Source: Candidatus Saccharimonadota bacterium
GTDB lineage: Bacteria > Patescibacteriota > Saccharimonadia > Saccharimonadales > UBA10212
Direction of reading: 5' to 3'
DNA: 43,499 bases
Assembly: GCA_016234585.1 (NCBI GenBank)
Contig: JACRBB010000029.1
Coordinates: 1 to 43,499 of the forward strand
Below, one piece after another: positions 9,321-16,465 of this stretch; within the stretch, counting starts at the first letter, position 1; every line of letters starts with the position of its first letter. Position numbers and translations under genes: made by a program. The notes under the pieces are model-generated. The model was not told the origin of the DNA. It searched no databases and was given only the letters and a program-made list of their open reading frames with translations.

Positions 9321-9335
9321 CACTTGAGGGTTGTA

Positions 9336-9364
9336 TTGCGTCACAGGGGTTTTTAGTGTAATAT
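9336..9364 (+). promoter_or_regulatory. rplS promoter TTGCGT-17-TAATAT
   Basis: The -35 TTGCGT (9336-9341) and -10 TAATAT (9359-9364) are separated by exactly 17 bases. The expected start point is about 7 bases before ATG 9378. No ribosome site is present in the short leader. Confidence 0.6.
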
Positions 9365-9377
9365 TTACTGGATTCTT

Positions 9378-9917
9378 ATGGAAAGTGTTATTAGAAAAAT
9401 TGAGAACAAGTATAAAAAAAGCGCCGTCGTTGATGTAAGAAGCGGCGATAATGTTCGAGTGCACCAAAAAATTGTCGAAGGGGGCAAAGAGCGAGTCCAG
9501 ATTTTTGAGGGTTTAGTTATCCGTGTCAATCGTAAAAACAGCTTAAGCAGTAGCTTTACGGTCCGTCGGATCGCCAGCGGTGTAGGCGTCGAAAAAACCT
9601 ATCTTATACACTCTCCAAACATCCTTAAAATAGAAGTTACTAAGCGTAGTCGTGTACGCCGTAACTACTTAAGTTACATGCGCGAACGTACCGGTAAGCG
9701 GGCTCGTTTGACTGGTGTGGATTTTGATAAAAACGCCGTGAATGAAGTCCGCGATGAAGTTGCCGAAGCCGAAGAGGCTAAGATCCAGGAAAAACAAGCC
9801 GAGGAACACGAAGCTGCCGAAGCAAAAAAAGAGGCTAAGCAGGCAAAACAAGAAGCCAAGGCCGAGGCCGCCATTGCCGAACACGAAGCTAAAGCCGAAC
9901 CCCAAAAAGCCGAATAA
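9378..9917 (+). CDS. rplS: 50S ribosomal protein L19 (bL19) with C-terminal extension
   Basis: L19 is a large-subunit protein near the 30S interface. The first ~115 residues show the family body: VRVHQKIVEGGKERVQIFEG, then FTVRRIASGVGVEKTYLIHSPN and KRSRVRRNYLSYMRERTGKRARL. The protein is 179 residues against the usual ~115-120. The extra ~60 residues are a low-complexity Ala/Glu/Lys/Gln helix of the kind added to ribosomal proteins in several reduced lineages. It is followed by rnhB 40 bases later, the order rplS-rnhB-yraN seen in many bacteria. Confidence 0.96.
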   Translation: MESVIRKIENKYKKSAVVDVRSGDNVRVHQKIVEGGKERVQIFEGLVIRVNRKNSLSSSFTVRRIASGVGVEKTYLIHSPNILKIEVTKRSRVRRNYLSYMRERTGKRARLTGVDFDKNAVNEVRDEVAEAEEAKIQEKQAEEHEAAEAKKEAKQAKQEAKAEAAIAEHEAKAEPQKAE

Positions 9918-9957
9918 ATCACTAGACCCCGACGCTTAAAACCTATACCCTGTTTTT

Positions 9958-10527
9958 ATGATAGGGGTTGACGAAGTCGGGCGCGGTGCCTGGGCGGGTC
10001 CACTGCTGGTAGTTGCTGTCCGGCAAATAGGCAAGCTTCCAGATGGCCTGACCGATTCTAAGTTATTATCTAAAGCCCAAAGAGAACGGTTACAAGCTAA
10101 ACTCCTAAAGTGTTGTGATGTTGGTGAAGGCTGGGTAAGCGCCGAAGAAATCGATTTATTAAAACTATCCCAAGCGCTAAGATTAGGCATCAGCCGAGCA
10201 CTTAAAGCCCTAAACGCTTTACCGGTCGAAGAAATTATTCTGGATGGCTCTGCCAATTACGTCGACGATAAATATGTTAACGCCAGTTGCCAGGTAAAAG
10301 CCGACAGGCTGGTTCCGATAGTCTCGGCGGCCAGTATCCACGCCAAAGTTGCCAGGGATAAGTTTATGAGTAATCTTGCCAAACACTATCCGAGTTATGG
10401 TTTTGAAACGCATGTTGGGTACGGCACCAAAGCCCACACTGAGGCGTTGGCTCAAAACGGCGTAGTGTCCGGTGTCCACAGACTGAGCTTTAAACCAGTG
10501 GGCATATTAGCCGGAGTCGCCGCGTGA
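9958..10527 (+). CDS. rnhB: Ribonuclease HII
   Basis: RNase HII cuts the RNA strand of RNA-DNA hybrids and removes misincorporated ribonucleotides. The 189-residue protein has the active-site opening GVDEVGRGAWAGP with the Asp-Glu pair at residues 5-6. Further conserved acidic residues follow in IILDGSANY and ASIHAKVARDKFM, together with the motif YPSYGFETHVGYGTKAH. ATG 9958 is chosen because a TATACC -10-like element ends eight bases upstream and the family starts exactly here. Its TGA overlaps the GTG start of yraN, implying translational coupling. Confidence 0.96.
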   Translation: MIGVDEVGRGAWAGPLLVVAVRQIGKLPDGLTDSKLLSKAQRERLQAKLLKCCDVGEGWVSAEEIDLLKLSQALRLGISRALKALNALPVEEIILDGSANYVDDKYVNASCQVKADRLVPIVSAASIHAKVARDKFMSNLAKHYPSYGFETHVGYGTKAHTEALAQNGVVSGVHRLSFKPVGILAGVAA

Positions 10528-10871
10528 AAACCACGGTTCGCGGCAACCAGGCAGAGACGGCCGTGGCCCAGCAGTTGATTCGTAAGGGGTACGAGATAAC
10601 CGCTCAGAACTGGAAAACCAGCAGGTGCGAAATAGACATAGTGGCCAAAAAACGGGGCATCATTTACTTCATAGAGGTTAAATATAGAAGTACGATGGCC
10701 CAAGGCGCAGGGTTGGAATACATAACACCAAGCAAGCTCCGGCGGCTACACTTTTCGGCCAAAGTTTGGACCCAGTATCATGGCTGGGAGGGTGATTGGC
10801 GGCTTCTGGCTGCAGCGGTCACAACCGACGGCCAGGGCTACGTAGTCCAAGAAATTATCGAGCTAGAGTAG
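10524..10871 (+). CDS. yraN: UPF0102 / YraN-family nuclease-fold protein
   Basis: This is a 115-residue protein with the family pattern: GNQAETAVAQQLIRKGYEI, then NWKTSRCEIDIVAKKRGIIYFIEVKYR. The second block is the D-(x)n-E-V-K core of a PD-(D/E)XK nuclease-like fold. YraN proteins commonly follow rnhB, as here. Its cellular role is poorly established. The start is GTG at 10524, overlapping the rnhB stop by four bases. Its own stop overlaps the end of the convergent pepF by nine bases. Confidence 0.94.
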   Translation: MKTTVRGNQAETAVAQQLIRKGYEITAQNWKTSRCEIDIVAKKRGIIYFIEVKYRSTMAQGAGLEYITPSKLRRLHFSAKVWTQYHGWEGDWRLLAAAVTTDGQGYVVQEIIELE

Positions 10872-12557
10872 GATTTTCTGGGCGTGCTGGGCAAGCTTAA
10901 CTATCAGTTTTTCTTCGAATGGCGAACGTAATCCGGCGCTATCAAGCGCCTTCAAAAAGCTTTTGGTGCCGCCTATCTTACATAGTTTCAGGTATTTACT
11001 GACAGCTTTTACATGGGATTCATCGGCTAACATGCCCAGTTGCATAGCCCCGGTTTCAGCCAGAGCGTAGTCGATGTAATAAAACGGCGCGCTAAAAATG
11101 TGGCTTTGGGCATACCAACGGCTCTTCTTATATTTTTCAAAGCCCTTATAGTCAACCCCCGGTGTGTACTTGTCGGATAGCTCACACCACTTTTTGTCGC
11201 GCTCCCCGGCCGAGGCATTCACGTTATCGTATACCCAGTGCTGGTACTCATCGACCACACAGACGTAACAGATTATTTTAATCGCTCCACTCCAACGTGA
11301 GACCCGGAATTTTTTTGCGTCTTCACTGCTAAAAAATTCGTCGATGTATTCAAGACTCAAAAATTCCATACCCATCGAGTAAACCTCGGCTAAATCAGCG
11401 GTTCCCGACTGCAAATCAACCGTCTCGATAGTTTGGCTTTCTAATGACTGAAAAGCGTGCCCCATCTCGTGGGTCAAGATCCTTATGTCTTCGGCGTCGC
11501 CGACACTGTTGCACAGTACGGCCGCCTTGTCTTCGTCGCTGAATGATATACAAAAAGCCCCGGTTCGCTTGTGTAGCCGGTTCTCCAGGTCGACCAGACC
11601 GTCACGCCTCATCTGCCTAAAGTGCTCGCCCAGTATTGATGAAAGCCGGGTGAATATCCGTTGGGCGTTATCCAATTGTTTATCTACCGGCGCCACACCC
11701 AGCGGTAGGCTGGTCGATGGGTCGTATGAGGCGTCCCACGGTTTTAGGGTCTTTGTACCGAGAGCTTTAGACTGGGCTTTAGTCAATGTGGCGTAGAGAG
11801 GGACAATATACTTGTAGACATTATCGCGGAAGGTTTTTGCCAGTTTAGGATCGTAATCGGTCCGGCCCATATTTTTGTATGCCAAAGATGTATAGGAAGA
11901 GTAGCCGACGTTTTTAGCCATTTTGTGGCGCAACTTAACCAACTGGTCGTAAATGTCGGCAAGCTGATCGTGATTTTTTAAGAACCAGTTGCGACCGGCT
12001 AAGTACGCGGCCTGACGAAGCTTTCCGTCATCTGACTCTAAAAGCGAGCGCGCCTTAGACAATGTGATTTTTTCGCCTTGCACATGTACCGTGGCGCCGG
12101 CCACCTTTTTCTCATAACGCTTAGTTAACTGTCCGGCTTTGATTCCTAGCTGCGTGTTAACGGGGTCCAGTGGTTTTAAGGCAGTCTCGTAGTCTTGCAC
12201 CAACTGTTCGCCGTAGCGCTTGGCTAAGGCCGCCCTATGACGGCTAGCCAAAAAGGCTTTTGTTAAACTGAACTCGGGCTTATCGCATACCGGCGCTATT
12301 TTTTCGCGTAAGTACTTTTCGGTTGCCTCGGCCGATTTATTGTTCATGTTCTGGCTAAAGCGCCAGTATATCCGCGCGCCTTCACTGCTAACGTACGATT
12401 TTAAGGCATTCCAATCAGCGTATAAGGCTAGCCAGGCGTCCGGTGAGTTTGAGTTTTCAGCGTTAGGTAAGGCAGCCAACAGTTTGTCGTATTCTTTTTT
12501 AACGAACGCGGCCGTCAGTTTTTTGGGGCGGTTAGGATAGTGGATATATTTAGTCAT
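10863..12557 (-). CDS. pepF: M3-family oligoendopeptidase (PepF-like)
   Basis: This zinc metallopeptidase degrades short peptides, normally in the cytoplasm. The 564-residue protein has the catalytic motif HEMGH at residues 363-367 and the third zinc ligand in AEVYSMGMEFLSLEY downstream, the usual thimet/PepF arrangement. The N-terminal helical part shows FLASRHRAALAKRYGEQL and KNMGRTDYDPK, where the family has RxDxxP-like motifs. No signal peptide is seen. It follows the M1-N-like gene by only six bases on the same strand, so the two are probably cotranscribed. Peptide scavenging would fit a host-dependent lifestyle (inference). Confidence 0.94.
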   Translation of the reverse strand: MTKYIHYPNRPKKLTAAFVKKEYDKLLAALPNAENSNSPDAWLALYADWNALKSYVSSEGARIYWRFSQNMNNKSAEATEKYLREKIAPVCDKPEFSLTKAFLASRHRAALAKRYGEQLVQDYETALKPLDPVNTQLGIKAGQLTKRYEKKVAGATVHVQGEKITLSKARSLLESDDGKLRQAAYLAGRNWFLKNHDQLADIYDQLVKLRHKMAKNVGYSSYTSLAYKNMGRTDYDPKLAKTFRDNVYKYIVPLYATLTKAQSKALGTKTLKPWDASYDPSTSLPLGVAPVDKQLDNAQRIFTRLSSILGEHFRQMRRDGLVDLENRLHKRTGAFCISFSDEDKAAVLCNSVGDAEDIRILTHEMGHAFQSLESQTIETVDLQSGTADLAEVYSMGMEFLSLEYIDEFFSSEDAKKFRVSRWSGAIKIICYVCVVDEYQHWVYDNVNASAGERDKKWCELSDKYTPGVDYKGFEKYKKSRWYAQSHIFSAPFYYIDYALAETGAMQLGMLADESHVKAVSKYLKLCKIGGTKSFLKALDSAGLRSPFEEKLIVKLAQHAQKILL

Positions 12558-12563
12558 AGTTAT

Positions 12564-12980
12564 CTAGATTACATCAAAATCAGTCAAAACGTCAGGCTCA
12601 TCAATGGAAGGGAATAGTTGCCGCAGCGGAATGTCTTTGCTTTTTTTCGGTGGCCGGGCTAGGTGCGTAAAATCAATCACTAGCTCGTATTCACCCCCGT
12701 ACATCGGACTGGCCGTATGTATGCGGACTTCTTCGAAGCCTCGGTGGTGGTTGATTCTGGCCGGCTCATACTCAATCTGACCTTTTTTGTTCTTGTACAG
12801 AATTTTAGCGGCTGTAACTTTAAGTCCTTTTTGGTGGAAGACCAAACGCTTGCTTGGCGGACCGGTTTTCTTGCCGATAATTTTAATTTGGCCAGTGGTT
12901 TTACCGTCAACTTCTACGGTTTTTAGTTCATAGCTCTCAACAATAAACTTGGACGATAATTTCCGAGCCTTTTTAGTCAT
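12564..12980 (-). CDS. Stand-alone M1-aminopeptidase N-terminal-domain-like protein
   Basis: This 138-residue protein carries no catalytic motif. Its layout follows the N-terminal beta domain of M1 aminopeptidases (PepN type): SSKFIVESYEL, then TGQIKIIGKK, a strand-rich middle with GGEYELVIDFT, and the end LRQLFPSIDEPDVLTDFDVI. That end parallels the M1 hallmark (R)xxFPCxDEPxxKAxFDV. The reading frame stops right after this block, before where GAMEN and HExxH would come. It is not obviously a recent truncation, because the next gene starts six bases later as an intact M3 peptidase. Function unknown. Homology to the M1 N-domain is my pattern judgement. Confidence 0.7.
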   Translation of the reverse strand: MTKKARKLSSKFIVESYELKTVEVDGKTTGQIKIIGKKTGPPSKRLVFHQKGLKVTAAKILYKNKKGQIEYEPARINHHRGFEEVRIHTASPMYGGEYELVIDFTHLARPPKKSKDIPLRQLFPSIDEPDVLTDFDVI

Positions 12981-13022
12981 ATCCTATAAAGTTTAACAGT
13001 CTTTACCGTCTTCTGATGTAGC

Positions 13023-13703
13023 TTACTGCATATCCAGTACTTGGTCATACAGCTCTTGCATACTCATATGCAGCCTCTCATCAACGTCTTTAGCCGCTGC
13101 TTTTACCTGCCAAATAGTGTCACCCTCCGGTGCGGGGTCTATTGGTTTGCCGTAAATTACGCTCAGTTTTCGTCCAGGCCATAAATGTTCCGTGCTCATA
13201 GCTACCGGCACAACGGGGCAATCTATCCCTCTGGCTGCTGCTCTGGCCGCCATACGACCGACACCAATCCTTGTCTCACCAATCTCTCGGCCCCTATTCT
13301 TTAAGTTACCTTCGGGGGCTATGCCTAAAAGCAGGCCTTTATCTAGTAGAGAGTGGGCCTTGTCGTTTGACCCCCTTTTTGATGTACCTTCATCCCGGTT
13401 TACAAAAAATAAACCGCGATTGGCGAAGTATTTAGAACCAAGTCCGAGATAGTACCAGTTTAGTAGTTCAATTTTACCCATTCCCCTAGTAGCACGGGGA
13501 GTAGCAGCTGCCAATATCCAGGGGTCCATATGCGAGCGATGCACAAATGCAAGAATACCCGCACCCTGCATGGGTACATTTTCTTGCCCAATGACGTCCA
13601 ATCTCCACATAATCCGGGCAATTCTTCTGGCGCGATTTACAGTTCGCTCATATAGTTCTGGTTGTGGTGCTTCAGAAAAATCTGGTGTAATCTCGGACGA
13701 CAT
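13023..13703 (-). CDS. plsC: 1-acyl-sn-glycerol-3-phosphate acyltransferase-like (PlsC family)
   Basis: PlsC transfers an acyl chain to lysophosphatidic acid at the membrane during phospholipid synthesis. The 226-residue protein has the catalytic H-x4-D motif as HRSHMD (H55, D60). It is followed by FANRGLFFVNRDEG and the substrate motif GIAPEGNLKNRG near 130-141, then VPVAMSTEHLWPG. There is no clear transmembrane helix, so membrane association may be peripheral. Saccharibacteria often lack de novo fatty-acid synthesis, so it may recycle host lipids (inference). Confidence 0.88.
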   Translation of the reverse strand: MSSEITPDFSEAPQPELYERTVNRARRIARIMWRLDVIGQENVPMQGAGILAFVHRSHMDPWILAAATPRATRGMGKIELLNWYYLGLGSKYFANRGLFFVNRDEGTSKRGSNDKAHSLLDKGLLLGIAPEGNLKNRGREIGETRIGVGRMAARAAARGIDCPVVPVAMSTEHLWPGRKLSVIYGKPIDPAPEGDTIWQVKAAAKDVDERLHMSMQELYDQVLDMQ

Positions 13704-13747
13704 GTCGAGTTAATTAAAATATATGTACCTAAAACAAGCAAATAAAG

Positions 13748-13776
13748 TTGCTTTAGTTAAGGAGATTATGTATAAT
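13748..13776 (+). promoter_or_regulatory. nusA promoter TTGCTT-17-TATAAT
   Basis: The -35 TTGCTT (13748-13753) and the -10 TATAAT (13771-13776) are separated by exactly 17 bases. The expected start point is near 13783, about 68 bases before the nusA ATG and only a few bases before a terminator-like hairpin. Confidence 0.75.
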
Positions 13777-13787
13777 TACTCTCAGTT

Positions 13788-13813
13788 ATCCGGCCGACGT
13801 GGTCGGATTTTTT
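13788..13813 (+). terminator. Terminator-like hairpin in the nusA leader (candidate attenuator)
   Basis: A 9-bp stem (13788-13796 with 13800-13808, two G-U pairs, ACG loop) is followed directly by a run of Ts to 13813. It lies between the nusA promoter and the nusA coding region. The nearest upstream gene on this strand ends almost 3 kb away, and plsC points the other way. It therefore cannot plausibly be an end-of-gene terminator. A leader attenuator is the best reading. Confidence 0.65.
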
Positions 13814-13850
13814 CATTCTTATAGCAATTTAAAATAAGGAAATCAAAAAA

Positions 13851-15053
13851 ATGGAAATGGATTTTAAACAACTGGCGGCTGCCATAAGGGTAATCGCCGA
13901 AGAAAAAAACTTACCGGAAGAGCAAGTACAGGAAATCGTCGAGCAGGCTCTAGCCGCAGCTTGGCGCCGTGATTTTGGTGAACGTGAGCAAGACGTCCGG
14001 GTCATCATGAATCTAAACACCGGTGAAGTGACGGCTTTTGTTACCAAAGACATCGTAGAAGAGGTGGAAGACCCGCGCTCCCAGATCAGTCTTAAGGATG
14101 CCAGCGTGATGCGCAAAAACGCCAAAGTCGGTGAAACCGAAGAGGTAGTTCAGAAGGTAGAAGATTTTGGCCGCGTGGCTGCCCAGACTGCCAAGCAGGT
14201 CATTTTGCAGCGCTTGCGTGAAGCCGAGCGCGAAATAGTGCTAGCCGAATACGAAGATAAGATCGGCGGACTGGTTAACGGTGTAGTTAGCCGCGTAGAG
14301 GGCCGTGTGGTACGGGTAGAGCTTGGTAAAGCCCAAGGCCTGATGCCTATCAGCGAGCAAATCCAGGGCGAGCGTTACTACCCCGGCCAACGCCTAAAGT
14401 TCTTCTTAAAAGATGTCGAAAAAAGTTTCCGCGGGCCCCAGTTAATCGTCAGCCGCGGCTGCAAAGAGTTCATCGAACAGCTATTTCACGGTGAGGTTCC
14501 CGAGATGGAAAACAACGCCGTAGAAATCAAAGCCATCGCCCGTGAGGCAGGCATCAGGTCCAAAATAGCGGTCAGCAGCAACGTCCAGGGCGTCGACCCG
14601 GTGGGTACGTTCGTGGGCGGCCATGGTACCCGGATTAATGCTGTCAGAGATGAAATTGGCAACCAGGAAATGATAGATATAGTTGTTTGGGACGACGACC
14701 CGGCGGTCTTTATCGCTAACGCCATGAAGCCAGCCAACGTCACCAAGGTTAAGCTCGATAAAGACGGCGAAAAAGCTGTGGTGGTTGTGCCGGAAGATCA
14801 ACTTAGTATTGCTATTGGTAAATCCGGACAGAATGTTCGTTTGGCTGGTAAGCTGACTGGCCGCGAACTGGATATAGAATCAGATAACGCCTCCCAAGAC
14901 AAAGAGCCTGAAGAGTCAGATAAGCCAGTTGCTGAAGAAAAAGAGGCATCTCCTGCCAAGACGGTAGAGTCTAAGCCGGTGGTCCAAAAGCTCAAGAAAA
15001 AAAGCGACCTGGAAAACTCTCTGCTAGAAGCCATCGAAGAGCACGGCCAGTAA
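13851..15053 (+). CDS. nusA: Transcription termination/antitermination factor NusA
   Basis: NusA binds RNA polymerase and nascent RNA and modulates pausing, termination and antitermination. The 400-residue protein has the N-terminal RNAP-binding domain (1-125). An S1 domain follows at about 133-200 (GLVNGVVSRVEGRVVRVELG), then two KH domains (about 205-340; GTFVGGHGTRINAVRDEIG and SIAIGKSGQNVRLAGKLTG). It ends in a low-complexity acidic then basic tail. A second ATG two codons later is an alternative start. AAGGAA at 13838-13843 can act as the ribosome site. Unlike many bacteria it is not followed by infB. Confidence 0.96.
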   Translation: MEMDFKQLAAAIRVIAEEKNLPEEQVQEIVEQALAAAWRRDFGEREQDVRVIMNLNTGEVTAFVTKDIVEEVEDPRSQISLKDASVMRKNAKVGETEEVVQKVEDFGRVAAQTAKQVILQRLREAEREIVLAEYEDKIGGLVNGVVSRVEGRVVRVELGKAQGLMPISEQIQGERYYPGQRLKFFLKDVEKSFRGPQLIVSRGCKEFIEQLFHGEVPEMENNAVEIKAIAREAGIRSKIAVSSNVQGVDPVGTFVGGHGTRINAVRDEIGNQEMIDIVVWDDDPAVFIANAMKPANVTKVKLDKDGEKAVVVVPEDQLSIAIGKSGQNVRLAGKLTGRELDIESDNASQDKEPEESDKPVAEEKEASPAKTVESKPVVQKLKKKSDLENSLLEAIEEHGQ

Positions 15054-15090
15054 ATCTTTTAAACTGACCACCCAAGAAGTGCTTAAGCGG

Positions 15091-15096
15091 TACAAT
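15091..15096 (+). promoter_or_regulatory. -10 element TACAAT of the VIT-family gene
   Basis: TACAAT ends seven bases before ATG 15104. It overlaps an upstream in-frame ATG at 15095, which therefore cannot be on the transcript. This fixes the start at 15104 and implies a leaderless mRNA. Confidence 0.55.
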
Positions 15097-15103
15097 GTTT
15101 AGT

Positions 15104-15823
15104 ATGCCGATAAATCTTAGCAGGCACCCCAAAGAGCCTCACGCCAAGAGCAGTAGCTCAAAACTTAATTGGCTAAGAGCTTCGGTGCTTGGTGCTAACG
15201 ATGGTATCGTATCTATATCAGGCTTGGTTGTCGGTGTGGCTGGCGCTACTAATACTAAAAGCGCAATTCTGACGGCCGGTATTGCTGGTGTAATCGCCGG
15301 GTCATTATCGATGGCGGCTGGTGAATACATTTCTGTCAGCACCCAACGCGATACCGAACGGGCTCTGCTCAAAAAAGAGCGGGCCGAACTTAGGGAGCTT
15401 CCGGAACAGGAACTGGCTGAGTTGACCGGACTCTACAGAGCTAAAGGCTTGTCAGCTAAAACGGCGGCGGTCGTGGCTAAAGAACTGACCACCCACGATG
15501 CTTTTGCCGCGCATGTCGACGCCGAACTGGGCATTGACCCTAATAATTTAACCAATCCTTGGCACGCGGCCATCGCTTCGGCAGCGTCGTTTGTTGCCGG
15601 TTCGGTAATCCCGATGTTAGCTATCATGATACCGCCTCAGTCGTCACGCATTCCGGTAACCTTTGTATCAGTCATTGTCGCATTGGTCGCTACGGGGGCG
15701 CTCAGCGCCAAAGCCGGTGACGCGCCTATTTCTAGGGCCATTGTCAGAGTCGTGACCGGTGGTGTATTGGCTATGTCTATCGCTTTCGTAGTCGGCCGTC
15801 TGTTTAACGTAGCCGGTATCTAA
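15104..15823 (+). CDS. VIT1/CCC1-family transporter (iron/manganese)
   Basis: This is a 239-residue membrane protein of the VIT family, which exports Fe2+ or Mn2+ in plants, yeast and bacteria. The diagnostic opening is present: SVLGANDGIVSISGLVVGVAGA, followed by AGVIAGSLSMAAGEYISVSTQRD. A charged cytoplasmic segment comes next (about 85-150, many Glu and Lys, where metal-binding Glu residues sit in the family). Three further hydrophobic helices end the protein. Substrate is inferred from family only. It converges with pcm, with a four-base overlap of coding ends. Confidence 0.9.
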   Translation: MPINLSRHPKEPHAKSSSSKLNWLRASVLGANDGIVSISGLVVGVAGATNTKSAILTAGIAGVIAGSLSMAAGEYISVSTQRDTERALLKKERAELRELPEQELAELTGLYRAKGLSAKTAAVVAKELTTHDAFAAHVDAELGIDPNNLTNPWHAAIASAASFVAGSVIPMLAIMIPPQSSRIPVTFVSVIVALVATGALSAKAGDAPISRAIVRVVTGGVLAMSIAFVVGRLFNVAGI

Positions 15824-16392
15824 TTCCTAGATTTATCAATAAGCGGCACAAAAATAAACCCCGGGTGCGTATCTGTTTGCAGCTGGCCGTCTGCCGTTTT
15901 TTCTATTACTAAGATGTCGTTTCTTACCGGTATCACCAGTTTGCCGCCAGCTTTAAGCTGGTTGACTAAACTTTGTGGTACTTCCTCCGCGGCAGCACTT
16001 ACTAAAATCCGGTCATACGGGGCATGGCGGGGCAGGCCGTATTCGGACCCGGCTTCATAAAACCTGGCATTTTTAATGCCCAGTCGCTGGCAGTTATCCC
16101 TGCCGAAATCTACCAATTCAGGTATCAGTTCTACGGCGTACACCATGCCCTTTGACCCCACAATATTGGCCAGCAGCGCTGTTGTCCAACCAGAGCCGGA
16201 GCCAACATCCAATATCTTATTGCCGGGCTCTGGCTCCAGCCATTCCAGCATGTACCTTACGGTCGTTGGTTGGCTGATGGTTTGCCCAAAACCGATAGGC
16301 AGGGCGATATCTAAGTCCGCCACGCCGGGATGGTCTGGGAGCACAAAGCCAGCACGCTTTACTTTGGCAAAGGCCTTGCTTATATAATCCAT
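15820..16392 (-). CDS. pcm: Protein-L-isoaspartate O-methyltransferase family protein
   Basis: Pcm methylates isoaspartyl residues in damaged proteins using SAM. The 190-residue protein shows the family N-terminus with DIALPIGFGQTISQPTTVRYMLEWL, the SAM-binding motif ILDVGSGSGWTTALLA, and late motifs YDRILVSAAAEEVPQSLVNQLKAGGKLVIPV. The length is slightly short for the family. A TATGCT -10 with an upstream TG lies about nine bases before the ATG on this strand, consistent with a leaderless mRNA. Confidence 0.92.
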   Translation of the reverse strand: MDYISKAFAKVKRAGFVLPDHPGVADLDIALPIGFGQTISQPTTVRYMLEWLEPEPGNKILDVGSGSGWTTALLANIVGSKGMVYAVELIPELVDFGRDNCQRLGIKNARFYEAGSEYGLPRHAPYDRILVSAAAEEVPQSLVNQLKAGGKLVIPVRNDILVIEKTADGQLQTDTHPGFIFVPLIDKSRN

Positions 16393-16453
16393 CTATTTTT
16401 AGCATAGCACCGGTCTTGATACGTGGGCAGTATAATCACAGCCACTAAACCGG

Positions 16454-16459
16454 TACAAT
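16454..16459 (+). promoter_or_regulatory. -10 element TACAAT of the DUF2207 gene
   Basis: TACAAT ends six bases before ATG 16466 and no ribosome site is present. The transcript would start at or within a base or two of the ATG. Confidence 0.5.
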
Positions 16460-16465
16460 ATAAAT

